DNA of 64,000 nt from DATJGR01 sp963787045 (lineage in GTDB: Bacteria; Pseudomonadota; Gammaproteobacteria; Pseudomonadales; Azotimanducaceae), in the NCBI GenBank assembly GCA_963787045.1, contig CAWBBR010000023.1, forward strand, positions 186,001 through 250,000, read 5' to 3'. Of the stretch, positions 9,520 to 18,435 are shown piece by piece (the stretch's first letter is position 1; each line of letters opens with the position of its first letter). A program made the position numbers and the translations under genes. Under the pieces are notes generated by a model that saw nothing but the letters and a program-made list of their open reading frames with translations, was not told the DNA's origin and ran no database searches.

Positions 9520-10383
9520 ATGAGCAAATCGGAAGCGGTGGCCTCGAACAGGTGGACGGCGCGCAACTGGTCGGCAGACGCGGGCGAGGGCAGCATCCAC
9601 GATGACGCGACGGCAGCGAAGCTTGGCTTTCGCGGCGGCACCGTGGCCGGCAGCATTCACATGGATCAATACGCCGCGCTGCTGGTCGAGCTCTACGGCC
9701 AACGCTGGTTCGAGCGCGGCGCGTTGTCGCTGTACTTCTTGAACGCGACGGTCGATGGCGAAGCGGTGACGGCAACTGCGGAGGCGCATCCCGGAAACCT
9801 GTCGAACCCGGTAGACGTTTCGATGTGGGCCGACAACGGCGTACAGGTCTCGTCGGGCACCGCCTCGCTGTACGACCACAGCGGCTCGTTGTTGAAAACC
9901 CGCGACCTGCGGCCGGTGAGTCCGGAGTCGCTGCGAATTTTGAAACCGCTGCGCGTAGGCTCGTCGTTGGGTGAGTACCGTGTCGCCGCAGATACCGCGC
10001 TGTTCCGGCAACGTCTCGCCGCGAACCTGATCAGCGCTCCATTGCCGTGGTACTCCGGTTCGTCGCCGTGGGGCGGACCGATTGCCCCACCGTCGCTGGT
10101 GGTAGAGGTGTTGTGGGGCGCGCCGATGCGCGGACTCAATGCGATTCTGCGTCGCACCGGTGGTGTCGGGTTGTTCGGAGCGATCGAAGTTGCGCACCAC
10201 AACGGTCCGTTCTTTCAGCAGCAGACCTACACCGTCAACGCGCACGTTGTTGCGGTGAGCGAGAGCCCGAAGACGGAGTCGCTATGGTTCGACTCGACCG
10301 CGCACGATGCGGAAGGTCGGCTCGTCGCGACCCAACGCATGATGTTGCGCTTCATGAAGGACTCGTCGCCGTTGTATCAATGA
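9520..10383 (+). CDS. Hotdog-fold (MaoC-like) protein of unknown substrate
   Basis: 287 aa with no signal peptide. The N-terminal segment IHDDATAAKLGFRGGTVAGSIH resembles the catalytic region of MaoC-like hydratases and dehydratases (HDD...GFRGG...G..H), and a second half (about residues 150-287) could be a second hotdog. Start ATG 9520 follows GGGGGAGGG (9508-9516). It is divergent from the dehydratase gene and convergent with the GST gene. The acyl-CoA hydratase or thioesterase class is an inference from this one motif; the true substrate is unknown. Confidence 0.6.
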   Translation: MSKSEAVASNRWTARNWSADAGEGSIHDDATAAKLGFRGGTVAGSIHMDQYAALLVELYGQRWFERGALSLYFLNATVDGEAVTATAEAHPGNLSNPVDVSMWADNGVQVSSGTASLYDHSGSLLKTRDLRPVSPESLRILKPLRVGSSLGEYRVAADTALFRQRLAANLISAPLPWYSGSSPWGGPIAPPSLVVEVLWGAPMRGLNAILRRTGGVGLFGAIEVAHHNGPFFQQQTYTVNAHVVAVSESPKTESLWFDSTAHDAEGRLVATQRMMLRFMKDSSPLYQ

Positions 10384-10416
10384 CCGGGACGATCGACGCT
10401 TTCGAAGCGCGCGCCA

Positions 10417-11334
10417 TCAGGCGCGCGTTAGCAGGAATCCCATTCGCGGAACGTGCAGGTGCAGTCGTCCGAGTGCCGGATCGGTCCGTTCGATGATCAC
10501 TCGATCCTGATTTGCAGCGACGAGCCTGCCTTTGAGCGGTTCGCGCCCGTAGTCGTCCGCCATGACGATTGCCGGATCACCCGGCGCGATGCCAGATGGG
10601 TCGTTCGGATCGTGCGGCACGGTGATCGCAGGCTCGCTCGCCTTCGCAACCGCTATAGCGTCGGCCGGCGTGATGTTCGTGCGCTTGCCGTGGCCGATCG
10701 CAGCCACGCGCTTGCGCCACGCGTTCACGCGATCCAAACCGCGCGTCAGTTCGTCGACCGTGCCGGGCTGAGAGCCGCCGAGAAACCAGAAGTTCATGTA
10801 AGCCGAGAAGTCGCCGATGCTGGGTGACTTGCCGAACAGAAAGTCGCCGCCACTGGTGGCGAGCGCTTGTTCGAGCCACGTCGCCTGCGCCCGCCACGGG
10901 CCTTTCATCAATCCGGATACTGCTTTCATGGCCTGCAGATTGAACGGCTGGCCCGACAGCTTGGTGCGGTCGTCGATGAACGCCTGATCGAGTTGACCTT
11001 CCTGCATTTGTCCGAACAGTACCGGAATCGTCGTCTGGAAGAACAACCGGTCGGCCCACAGATTGATCGCAAAGCTCGGCCCGAGCAGCGCCTTCGGTTC
11101 CGGCGCGCGACGTTCGATCTCGGCGAGGATGACCTGGCTGTCGCAGAACACGTCGGCACCGATCTGCATCACCGGAATGCGGCGGTAGCCGCCCGTCAGC
11201 GGAATCAGATCGGGCTTCGGCATGATCACCGGCTGTATTACGGACTGCCACGCGAGGTTCTTCAGCCCGAACAGCAGTCGCACTTTTTCCGAGAATGGGG
11301 AGACGTCGTAGTGGTGCAGGATGATGTCGGACAT
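10417..11334 (-). CDS. Glutathione S-transferase family protein with C-terminal extension
   Basis: N-terminal thioredoxin-like GST domain (LHHYDVSPFSEKVRLLFG, with cis-Pro region YRRIPVMQIG and DSQVI for glutathione contact), then an all-alpha C-terminal domain to about residue 225. A further 75 residues (PHDPNDPSGIAPGDPAIV to the end) form a beta-rich tail with the pattern DDYGREPLKGRLV...RTDPALG, known from a subset of bacterial GSTs. The ATG at 11334 is chosen because homology starts there; upstream codons to 11397 are not conserved in character. Conjugation substrate unknown. Confidence 0.82.
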   Translation of the reverse strand: MSDIILHHYDVSPFSEKVRLLFGLKNLAWQSVIQPVIMPKPDLIPLTGGYRRIPVMQIGADVFCDSQVILAEIERRAPEPKALLGPSFAINLWADRLFFQTTIPVLFGQMQEGQLDQAFIDDRTKLSGQPFNLQAMKAVSGLMKGPWRAQATWLEQALATSGGDFLFGKSPSIGDFSAYMNFWFLGGSQPGTVDELTRGLDRVNAWRKRVAAIGHGKRTNITPADAIAVAKASEPAITVPHDPNDPSGIAPGDPAIVMADDYGREPLKGRLVAANQDRVIIERTDPALGRLHLHVPRMGFLLTRA

Positions 11335-11403
11335 GGTCGATCTCGAAAACGAAAGACGCGGAGCATCGTTCACGCGGTGGCCCGTTTGCAACCGCAATGC
11401 GCG

Positions 11404-12723
11404 TCAGTCCTTGAAGTCGTCCTGCTCCGTGCGATCGACGGGAGAAACGCGAATCTGTGCGATGCGGGCGCCGTCCATCTTTTCGACCACCACATCGAAC
11501 TGGTCGAACTCGATCCGCTGCCCCACGCGGGGCAACATCTCGAGCTTCTGAAGGATCAGTCCGCCCACCGTGCGCGCGCCGTGCGTTTCGATGTCGATGG
11601 CGAGCGTCTGCTCGAGCGTGAAGATCGGGAGCGAGCCGCGCGCGATGAGCGAACCGTCTTCGAGGCGGGTCCAGTCGGTCTTGGAACTTCGAAACTCGTC
11701 GCGGATGCCGCCCATTAGCGCGCTCAAGAGATCGTCGAAGGTGACGAACCCGGCGGGACGTTGAGCCGAAGTTCCAACGATGGCCAGATGGTGCCCTTCG
11801 AGCCGGAATCGTTGTAGCAGCACGGACGCCGGCAGATCGGGAGGGACGACGATAGGGGGTTTGGCGGCCTTCTCGAGCGCATCGTGCCGAAGGTCGCGCT
11901 GCGGCAGCAGCAGGTCTTTCAAATGGACTATGCCGATGACATTGCCGTCGGAATCGACGTATGGGTAGCGCGACAGCTTGTGCGTTTCGACCCGCACCAT
12001 GTTCTCTTCGATCGACTCCGCGCGCGACAACACGATTGCTTCGCTCATCGGACGCATGATGTCGGCCACTTCCGCGTCGCCGAATCCCAACGCTTGCGCA
12101 AGGGCGCGCCAGTCGGCACCCGCGAATTTCGCGTCGACCAGCGACGAGCGGAGAATCAGCTTGATCTCGTCGATGGTGTAGTCGTCTTCCGTGTCGATCG
12201 TGAGATCGAGATTGAATTGTCGCAACACCCAGAAGGCACTGTGATTCAATCCCCAGATCACCGGGAACATGCACCAGTAAAAGATGTACAGCGGAATGGC
12301 CGTCCACAACGAGACGCTCTCCGGCTTGCGCAGCGCCAACGACTTCGGCGCCAGTTCACCGACGACGATGTGTAGATACGACAGCGTCATGAAGGCGATG
12401 AGGAACGAGATCGTCGAGACCGTCTGCGGATTGGCGATGCCGAGACGCGTGAACAGCGGCTCGAGCAGGTCCGCGAACGCGGGTTCACCGATCCAGCCAA
12501 GACCGAGGGAAGCGAGCGTAATTCCGAGTTGGCATGCTGAGAGATAGGCATCGAGGTTGCGGTGAACGCGGGCCAGCATTGCGCCGCGCCAGCCCGAAAT
12601 GCTCTCGAGCGCGTCGGCGCGCGTGCGGCGCAGTTTCACGACGGCGAATTCCGCCGCCACGAAAAAACCGTTGAGCAGCACCAGCAGAATCGACGCGAAG
12701 ATCAGACCGAGATTGGTAGTCAT
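11404..12723 (-). CDS. CNNM/CorC-HlyC family membrane protein (DUF21, CBS pair, transporter-associated domain)
   Basis: 439 aa. The N-terminal DUF21 membrane domain has about four helices (GLIFASILLVLLNGFFVAAEF; LGITLASLGLGWIGEPAF). Two CBS domains follow (DIMRPMSEAIVLSRAESIE; VIGIVHLKDLL), then a CorC_HlyC domain (GGLILQKLEMLPRVGQRIEFDQ). Proteins of this type are linked to Mg/Co transport or resistance; older hemolysin labels are not supported by function. The start ATG at 12723 is the natural beginning of the first helix. It lies upstream of the GST gene on the same strand, 70 nt apart. Confidence 0.88.
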   Translation of the reverse strand: MTTNLGLIFASILLVLLNGFFVAAEFAVVKLRRTRADALESISGWRGAMLARVHRNLDAYLSACQLGITLASLGLGWIGEPAFADLLEPLFTRLGIANPQTVSTISFLIAFMTLSYLHIVVGELAPKSLALRKPESVSLWTAIPLYIFYWCMFPVIWGLNHSAFWVLRQFNLDLTIDTEDDYTIDEIKLILRSSLVDAKFAGADWRALAQALGFGDAEVADIMRPMSEAIVLSRAESIEENMVRVETHKLSRYPYVDSDGNVIGIVHLKDLLLPQRDLRHDALEKAAKPPIVVPPDLPASVLLQRFRLEGHHLAIVGTSAQRPAGFVTFDDLLSALMGGIRDEFRSSKTDWTRLEDGSLIARGSLPIFTLEQTLAIDIETHGARTVGGLILQKLEMLPRVGQRIEFDQFDVVVEKMDGARIAQIRVSPVDRTEQDDFKD

Positions 12724-12816
12724 GAGGACAAAGTTGAACGGACCGCCACTCTAACGGAGCGGTTCCGCCTTAGACCAGATGGGAATCGCGTGCTTTAGGG
12801 CTGGACAACTGAACGA

Positions 12817-13134
12817 TCAGCGGGACCCACCGATCGCCTTGCGCCATCGGACGCCGTCGGGAGTTACCTCGACGCGTTGGCGCGAGTCGACTTCGAAGCT
12901 GAAGCCGAACTCGTCGTTCTCACCTTTGAAGCGACCGAACGTGACGGAGTTGTTGAGCTTCCATCCGTAGATCTTTCCGCCGTCCATCGGTAACCGTTGT
13001 ACGCCCATTCCGTATTCGCGCAGGAAGGGCTGCACGGCAAGGTCGCGATCCGACGAGTCGTCGGCCGGATGCGGCGGGCGCGCATCTGCGATGTCGCAGA
13101 ACAACAGCAGGAACACCACGAGCGGATACTTCAT
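12817..13134 (-). CDS. Small secreted hypothetical protein
   Basis: 105 aa beginning with a signal peptide (MKYPLVVFLLLFCDIADA, likely cut after ADA). The mature part is polar (YGMGVQRLPMDGGKIYGWKLNN; GENDEFGFSFEVDSRQRVEV). ATG 13134 is preceded by GAGG about 6 nt upstream, which decides this start over an open frame reaching 13284. Not recognised as a known family. Confidence 0.6.
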   Translation of the reverse strand: MKYPLVVFLLLFCDIADARPPHPADDSSDRDLAVQPFLREYGMGVQRLPMDGGKIYGWKLNNSVTFGRFKGENDEFGFSFEVDSRQRVEVTPDGVRWRKAIGGSR

Positions 13135-13632
13135 ATGTCCTCGGCCAACGAATACGACATGGCCTGCGCACAAGCTTCTCCCATGCACTCGACAAAGGTG
13201 CAGGGAGTCTGTGAACAACTTATGGACCGTTTCCAACGTTTCACCTGAATTCAGGCGCACCGGGAACACGCTACGCACCATCAATGGAGAGAAAGCGGAC
13301 GACCTATGTAGGTTTCCGGAGGAAGCGCCCTGCTGTAAGGAACTCCTTACGTTCTGGAACCCGCGTTCCTACTGACGGTTCCGGATCGTTCCGGTGTCCG
13401 GGAGAACCTCGCTGGGGCTCAAATGGAGCCGTCTTTCATCAGGTGCCACGATCATGCAAATCGTCGCAGCGAGAACCGAAGTCAACGAGAAGAGCGTCAT
13501 CGCCGAGCCGCTTACGCACGGTCAAGTGCTCGTTTCGCTTCTCGTATCGTTGATTGTCTCGTTTCTCGGCTGAGTGCCGAGAAGTCTCGGTGTACCACTA
13601 ACAAACGGGAGTACGCAGGCGCGACACTCGGC
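13135..13632. other. Gene-poor interval with one tiny candidate ORF
   Basis: About 500 nt without a convincing gene. The only item I would keep is the 39-codon ORF at 13454-13573. No tRNA, hairpin with a T tract or clear promoter was seen. Several open frames here have the arginine-rich composition of out-of-frame GC-rich DNA and were dismissed. Confidence 0.4.
13454..13573 (+). CDS. Possible 39-residue membrane-tail microprotein
   Basis: ATG CAA ATC GTC begins a 39-codon frame. Its first half is charged (ARTEVNEKSVIAE) and its end is hydrophobic (VLVSLLVSLIVSFLG), like a small tail-anchored protein. There is no good ribosome site. It could be chance, since the interval is otherwise empty. 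Confidence 0.22.
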   Translation: MQIVAARTEVNEKSVIAEPLTHGQVLVSLLVSLIVSFLG

Positions 13633-13855
13633 TCAGTGCGGCTTGCGGTTCAGATCCGCAATTATGTGTTCGGCCATCTCGCGATAAGCCTCGAGGTCGA
13701 GTCCCGAGTGGACCCAGTCCGAGTAGGTCTTGTGGTTCGTTGATACGCGAATGCGTGTCATCAGATCGTTGTACTCGACACGCCACTTGCCATCGGCGCG
13801 TTGTTCACGTCCCCACCGGCACGTTGCTGATCCGATACCATTCCGAAATTGCCAT
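13633..13855 (-). CDS. Small hypothetical protein (about 73 aa) with one-base insertion
   Basis: Read from ATG 13855, MAISEWYRISNVPVG runs into a stop at a GGGG run near 13818. One base shift there continues as REQRADGKWRVEYNDLMTRI and on to HIIADLNRKPH, ending at 13633. The length is 223 nt, exactly 74 codons plus one base. Both halves have ordinary amino-acid composition while the other frames do not. Function unknown; no signal peptide or membrane segment. Confidence 0.5.
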
Positions 13856-14012
13856 GACAGATTCGATCCACATTGCCTAACAGAAGAGTAGGCGTGCCCA
13901 CGAGGCCGTGCCGTGCTGCGTTTCGCGAACGTTTGGAGAAGCGCGGATCTGTTTTCTGAGGGCGGTTGTATCGGCGCCAGGTACTCTGCGAAGCGCTGGT
14001 TCGGCGACGACT

Positions 14013-14252
14013 TCAGGGCTCACGAGACTCCGTGGGTCGGCCGGCGTTCTCGTTGAGTTTCCGACGCAGGTCTTCGATCCGGGTATCTAGCACAGCGAGT
14101 CGATCCGCCAGTTCCAGGGCTTCGTTTATCTCCGGTTCGGTGGCAAGCCGATTATCGATCGTCAGTTGCCGCAGGCGGCGTTCGCATTCCACTCGCGCCT
14201 GTTCGAGGTTAGTTAATGACAGCTCGGCGTCGTGTCGCTCTTGATCGTCCAT
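14013..14252 (-). CDS. Small coiled-coil protein of unknown function
   Basis: 79 aa, acidic and charged, mostly predicted helix. Heptad-like spacing is visible in NLEQARVECERRLRQLTIDN and LADRLAVLDTRIEDLRRKLN. ATG 14252 (MDDQERHDAE) is preceded by CAGG; the frame is open to 14342 but the upstream residues look non-coding. No family recognised. Confidence 0.5.
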   Translation of the reverse strand: MDDQERHDAELSLTNLEQARVECERRLRQLTIDNRLATEPEINEALELADRLAVLDTRIEDLRRKLNENAGRPTESREP

Positions 14253-14456
14253 GACCTGAAACGTCGCGGATATAGCGTGCAAATATCGCAAACCACGGAG
14301 ATGTCGCCAATGCCTTTCGATCTGCGAGCAGGATGAGCGCACGGCTTGCGCTGCCGACCTCAGATCGCGTCACGTTTGGGAAATGACGGCGAGGGTAGTC
14401 GTTCTGTAGCAATCGTCGCGTCAAATGGCCCGCCTTCAACCTGGCCAAGGACAGCC

Positions 14457-14540
14457 GTGGACCCCACTTTCGTCACCTTGGTAGGCGTCGGACTGCTGGC
14501 GCTTGCCGGGCTGGTATACGTACGCAAACGATGGCGATAA
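14457..14540 (+). CDS. Possible 27-residue single-pass membrane microprotein
   Basis: GTG 14457, with AAGGA five bases upstream, opens a 27-codon frame. It is almost entirely one transmembrane helix (FVTLVGVGLLALAGLVYV) followed by a positive tail RKRWR, a classic inside-positive anchor. The ribosome site and the clean helix are the evidence. The longer in-frame extension to 14346 looks non-coding. Confidence 0.35.
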   Translation: MDPTFVTLVGVGLLALAGLVYVRKRWR

Positions 14541-14677
14541 CGCGAGGGGCGCGGCCTGTCCTGCGTGGTGCCACGCGTTCATGTTCTGGTTTCGCGGCTC
14601 GACTGCGTCCGGCAGGCGTGAAGGTCGCGTCGTTCGAATCCGACCGGATAGAAGTACGCGTAACCAGTTGATTTAAT

Positions 14678-14753
14678 TGGTACCCCGGACAGGATTTGAA
14701 CCTGTGACCTGCCCCTTAGGAGGGGGCCGCGCTATCCTCTGTGCCACCGGGGC
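14678..14753 (-). tRNA. tRNA-Arg(CCT)
   Basis: A 76-nt cloverleaf read on the minus strand. The acceptor stem is GCCCCGG paired with CCGGGGT (first pair G-U). The anticodon stem is GCCCC/GGGGC with loop CTCCTAA, giving anticodon CCT, which reads AGG. The T arm is ACAGG-TTCAAAT-CCTGT and a CCA end is encoded at 14678-14680. The D stem has one A-C mismatch (GCAC/GCGC). It lies in the gene-poor accessory stretch, a common position for integration-prone tRNA genes, although no integrase is visible here. Confidence 0.95.
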
Positions 14754-15116
14754 TTATCGAACTCCAACATCGCTCACGCCGAGGAAACAACTTTCGACGC
14801 CCTAGGCGGAGCGTCATGCGAAAACCAACCCGACGTTGAAGGCGTTGATCAAGGATACCCTACGCGCCGCACTTCAAAGCCACCAGCGCAGCGCCAAACA
14901 ACTGGACAGCTCGCCGCGTTCGGGCGATCTGCGCGACAAACCACTGCGTTCGATCTCTCTCGATGATGTGACTGCCTGGCGCCGCGCGTGGCGAAGATCG
15001 CGTGCGACGCTCCCGCGGACTGATCCAAGCCACTCATGCCAGTTCGGCTTCTCAGCGGCCCAACGGCCGAATGAAGGCGCGATTGGTTTGTTGGGTTCGC
15101 ATATGCCCCGCGACTG
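14754..15116. other. No convincing gene
   Basis: About 360 nt upstream of the tRNA gene. A frame from TTG 14836 begins plausibly (LKALIKDTLRAALQSHQRSA) but degrades into arginine/serine-rich sequence after about 60 codons. It could be a decayed gene start. No repeat, promoter or terminator stood out. Confidence 0.35.
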
Positions 15117-15416
15117 TCAGTCGACGCGGTTTAGTCGTCGCAGGCGAGAGAGCGCCAGCTCCAGCTTATGGGTGGGTTGATGCCGGGCCTTGCACTCCGA
15201 TAAATGTGCTTTGAGTTCCTCGATCGAGAAGGATCGGACGCGAGGAAGATTACCTTCGCGCCAGTAGAAATAGGCTCGATAGGTGTTCCGATCGAACGGG
15301 TACTCGATGCCGTCGTGTTCGCCGATGAAGTAGCGCAGTTCAGTCAACCTCATCCTCATTGACCGAGCGCGAACAAGAAGAACGTCACCAAACTCATCGC
15401 GAAATGCTCCAGACAT
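15117..15416 (-). CDS. Small hypothetical protein
   Basis: Up to 99 aa of ordinary composition (LRYFIGEHDGIEYPFDRN; FYWREGNLPRVRSFSIEELK), mixed alpha/beta, no signal peptide. The ATG at 15416 follows AGGTAA; a second possible start is ATG 15359 (MRMRLTELRYF), where the conserved-looking part begins. Family unknown. Confidence 0.5.
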   Translation of the reverse strand: MSGAFRDEFGDVLLVRARSMRMRLTELRYFIGEHDGIEYPFDRNTYRAYFYWREGNLPRVRSFSIEELKAHLSECKARHQPTHKLELALSRLRRLNRVD

Positions 15417-15470
15417 TTACCTGAGACTCTCGCCTACTTCACTGCGTGAGGATGTGAGAAACAACGCGAA

Positions 15471-15596
15471 ATGCGCGTAGGAAACGTCTGGCAACTGACG
15501 TCGGCGGCAGCGATAACGGCCGGCGTGCTGACCCGCGTCAGTCCGTTCGTATGCGATTGGCTGCGTGGCAATCGCTGGCACGCGAGGCGAGTCTAG
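15471..15596 (+). CDS. Possible 41-residue small protein
   Basis: ATG 15471 opens MRVGNVWQLTSAAAITAGVL and ends RGNRWHARRV. It has a moderately hydrophobic middle segment and a basic end, compatible with a membrane-associated microprotein. No strong ribosome site. Kept only because the surrounding DNA holds nothing else. Confidence 0.22.
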   Translation: MRVGNVWQLTSAAAITAGVLTRVSPFVCDWLRGNRWHARRV

Positions 15597-15683
15597 GAAC
15601 CCACTTCGAAGTACCGCGCCAAGTCAGGACCGCACGCTGCGCTGATAGACTCCAGTACCCGCAAACAACTGAACGGTAACCGA

Positions 15684-16367
15684 GTGATCGCGCCCGGCAC
15701 GAGCCATGAACCTCGCGTCCAAATCATTTCGAATTGGGAGTCGCTATACGTAAAGGTCATGAACGGAATGAAGCGTGCATTTGGCCTGCATCTCTACGCG
15801 GTGCAGATAAGTCCTTCAGATTCGGGCGGCGATATGCCACGGCTTCCGCAAGAGATCCACATCCGAATGCTCGCTCCCGCGGACATTCGCGAGTACATCG
15901 ATCGCGACGGCTTGGATTTTCGCAGGGCGTCAGTGGAGGCCGCATTGGCGCGCGGAGATGTGTGTGTCGGCGCGTTCGCGGGCGATCAACTCGTGAGCTA
16001 CAACTGGCGGGCGATTCGTGGACCCGTTCAACATACCGCCGATTGGGAAGTGATCTGGAAACCGGGGCTAGTTTATCGCTACAAAGCTCTCACTCAGCCG
16101 GCTTACCGAGGGTTGCACATCAACGAGGCGCTTGCGAAAACGGTCGACCGACATCTCGCGACACAGGGTCATCTGGTCGGGGTGTCGTTCGTCGAACTCG
16201 TCAATCTCTCATCGATGCGCACCTTGGCGCGTAAGGGGCGGCAGCGAGTTGGTTACGCGGGATACGTCCAAAGGTTTGGTATGTTCATACCCTTTCGCAC
16301 CATCGGTTGCCGCGCGTATGGATTCGCGTTTCGGCGTTCGTTGATCGCATCCGAGATTGGATCGTAA
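15684..16367 (+). CDS. GNAT-like acetyltransferase family protein
   Basis: Up to 227 aa. The central part fits the acetyl-CoA binding pattern loosely: VCVGAFAGDQLVSYNWRA as beta strands, then a helix-starting YRGLHINEALAKTVDRHLAT in the place of the Q/RxxGxG/A pyrophosphate loop. The C-terminal FVELVNLSSMRTLARKG resembles the GNAT end (N..S...y...GF). Start uncertain: GTG 15684 or ATG 15759 (MNGMKRAFGLHLYAV). Substrate unknown. Confidence 0.6.
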   Translation: MIAPGTSHEPRVQIISNWESLYVKVMNGMKRAFGLHLYAVQISPSDSGGDMPRLPQEIHIRMLAPADIREYIDRDGLDFRRASVEAALARGDVCVGAFAGDQLVSYNWRAIRGPVQHTADWEVIWKPGLVYRYKALTQPAYRGLHINEALAKTVDRHLATQGHLVGVSFVELVNLSSMRTLARKGRQRVGYAGYVQRFGMFIPFRTIGCRAYGFAFRRSLIASEIGS

Positions 16368-16464
16368 GTTCGCGGGCAGCCGCGAGTCGCCGACGCTTGA
16401 CCAAAGGGGCGCAATCTGGAATTGTTCGGCCGCGTCCAGGATGGATATGGCAGGAGTTGGGGAA

Positions 16465-16683
16465 ATGGAGAGCCCGAATCGCAGTCGTGCGTTGTTGGCC
16501 TTGGTAATTGTCGTCGCGTGTTCGGTTTGGCTGTCTACGGGTCACAGTAGAGCTTCGAAAGCCAGCGTCGCAGTACAACATGTCGATTTGATGCCTCGCG
16601 TCGACAACAAGGGTTTGCAGCCCGCCCATCAATCAGTAGCGCTGGGAGCCCTGAATCGAACCGCCCCGGTGCTGGGCGAATAA
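16465..16683 (+). CDS. Small membrane-anchored or secreted hypothetical protein
   Basis: 72 aa. MESPNRSRALLALVIVVACS contains an N-terminal membrane segment or signal anchor, followed by a polar tail (SVAVQHVDLMPRVDNKG). ATG 16465 has AGGAG about 8 nt upstream. No known family. It follows the GNAT-like gene by about 100 nt on the same strand. Confidence 0.45.
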   Translation: MESPNRSRALLALVIVVACSVWLSTGHSRASKASVAVQHVDLMPRVDNKGLQPAHQSVALGALNRTAPVLGE

Positions 16684-17015
16684 CAAACGAGAACCTAAAG
16701 AGGCTCCGCCTCGCCCGCCAGGTTTTCGGTCTTCAGTGAGGCTATCGCTCCGGAGTAGTGGTGGTCGGTCCCGTCATTTCCATCGTGATGCATCTCGGAT
16801 CGCCATCGGGTCGGCCAATCGCCCACAACCTTCGAATAGGAACCCGAAGAGGTGACCTCCGCTTTGTCGGATTGGGTCGTGCGGGACCGCCGAAATGCTC
16901 ATTGTGAATAGTCGCATGGGGCTATTGCGGGCGTAGCTTATAGCTGTGGGTCGGCTTCGCTGTTCAGGGGAGTCGGGGAGTTTCGCGAGCTAAAAATCGT
17001 AAACGGAGAATTGAC
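16684..17015. other. Intergenic region upstream of the OmpA-domain gene
   Basis: About 330 nt with no open frame of protein-like composition. It must carry the promoter of the following gene. A good ribosome site (CGGAG, 17004-17008) lies just before its ATG. I could not identify -35/-10 boxes with confidence. Confidence 0.4.
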
Positions 17016-18173
17016 ATGGTCAAGCGATGGATAGTGCTCATTGGGGGCGCGCTTGTTTCGATCGTTGCAGTGAGCAACGCGTTTGGTGCGGAGGAAGGAT
17101 TTTTCATCGGTGCGGGCGCGGGCCAGTCGACGATGAAGGCGGAGTCGGACAACAACGTGGGTCGGACCCTGAAACTCGACGAGAGCGACAACGCCTACAA
17201 GTTCTATGGCGGCTTCAACTTCACGAACTGGTTCGGCATCGAGGGCGGCTACATCGAGTTGGGCAACGCCAATCAGAGTGAGAGTTTTCCGGTCGTAGTG
17301 ACGGGGAACCCCGATAAGATCGAAGCCGAGGTGTCGGCGAACGGCTGGCAGGGTTTTGGCGTGCTGTATCTGCCGCTCGGCAACTTCGACCTGTTTGCGA
17401 AGGTTGGCGGCATTGCGGCGAACATCGATGTCGAGACGAAGCTCCGTTTTCCCGGACCGGTTCCACCGGCCGGTAGTGAGCACGACAAGAACAGCGAAGG
17501 CAACGGCATGATGGCGTACGGGGCTGGTGCCATGTACAACTTCGGCCATTGGGCGATTCGCGCCGAATACGAAGCCTACGATGTCGACAAGCTCGACGAT
17601 CTGTATGCGGTTACCGGTAGCCTGCAGTACACGTTCTTCCGTGAAAAGGAAAAGCCTGCACCGGTGGTGGCGACAACACGCCGCCGCCGAAGCCCGCGGT
17701 TGCAGCTGCCCCTGCAAAATGTCCCGATAGCGACCACGACGGTGTGTGCGATTCGGCCGACCAATGCCCGAATACGCCTGCTGGCAAGCGTGTGGGTCCT
17801 GCGGGCTGCGACTGCGACTACGTGCTGCGGACGCACTTCGCGTTCGACTCGGCCGAGTTGACCGCCGACGACAAAGCGGAACTCGATAAGCTCGTTGCCA
17901 TAATTGTCGAATCCGAAGCTGAACTTCGTGACCGGCGAGATCGACGGCTACACCGACAACACCGGCGATGAGCAGTACAACATCAAGTTGTCGAAGCGTC
18001 GTGCCGATGCGGTGGCGGACTATCTGAAGTCGAAAGGTGTCCACATGGGCGATCGGTTCATGACGCAGGGCCTCGGTGAAGGGCATCCGATTGCCGATAA
18101 CAGCACCGAAGAGGGGCGCGCGCAGAATCGACGCGTGTCGATTCATCGTACCGACTGTCCGGCCGCGCCCTAG
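17016..18173 (+). CDS. OmpA-family outer-membrane beta-barrel protein with TSP3 and OmpA domains (two frameshifts)
   Basis: Signal peptide MVKRWIVLIGGALVSIVAVS...NAFG, then an eight-strand-type barrel (about residues 25-210: GFFIGAGAGQS; GIEGGYIELG; AIRAEYEAYDVDK). A Pro/Ala linker follows, then a thrombospondin type 3 calcium motif (DHDGVCDSADQCPNTP), then an OmpA peptidoglycan-binding domain (GEIDGYTDNTGDEQYN; ADNSTEEGRAQNRRV). Two single-base breaks interrupt it: a missing base near 17670 (a restored G gives VADNTPPPKPAV) and an extra T near 17903 (ATAATTG for ATAATG). The net length is an exact 386 codons. The C-terminal part is closely related to the lipoprotein at 18436. Confidence 0.85.
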
Positions 18174-18194
18174 CGGCTTTCCATCCAATTCGAC

Positions 18195-18220
18195 GGCCCG
18201 CGACAATGGTGTCGCGGGCC
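18195..18220 (+). terminator. Perfect 11-bp inverted repeat after the OmpA-domain gene
   Basis: GGCCCGCGACA and TGTCGCGGGCC flank the loop ATGG, 22 nt after the stop codon. There is no T run, so it may be a weak terminator or an mRNA 3'-end stabiliser ahead of the small ORF. Confidence 0.55.
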
Positions 18221-18239
18221 GGACATGAGGAGTCGAACA

Positions 18240-18416
18240 ATGGAGCCTGACTCGAAGGCACCGAAGGCCGTCGAAGATCGTCGCCGGCTTCTGGCTGAAA
18301 GCATCGACGTTCGAACCGTCGATGCCCTACAGGCAAAACTGTTCGCGAAGGCGCTGGTTGACCTGGGCCTCACAAAGTATTCCGCGTTCGTATCCGACCG
18401 AAAGCACAGTTCCTGA
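18240..18416 (+). CDS. Small cytoplasmic hypothetical protein
   Basis: 58 aa (MEPDSKAPKAVEDRRRLLAE ... FVSDRKHSS), highly charged and probably helical. ATG 18240 follows GAGGAG by about 8 nt. It sits between the two OmpA-domain paralogues on the same strand, 19 nt before the lipoprotein gene, so it is likely cotranscribed with the second one. Not recognised. Confidence 0.5.
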   Translation: MEPDSKAPKAVEDRRRLLAESIDVRTVDALQAKLFAKALVDLGLTKYSAFVSDRKHSS

Positions 18417-18435
18417 ATCGGGAGAGGGAGATCAG

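Noticed and set aside
14629..14644. T-arm-like element GTCG-TTCGAATC-CGAC next to the tRNA gene
   Set aside because: The stem is one pair short and no acceptor or anticodon arm can be built around it. At most a decayed tRNA tail.
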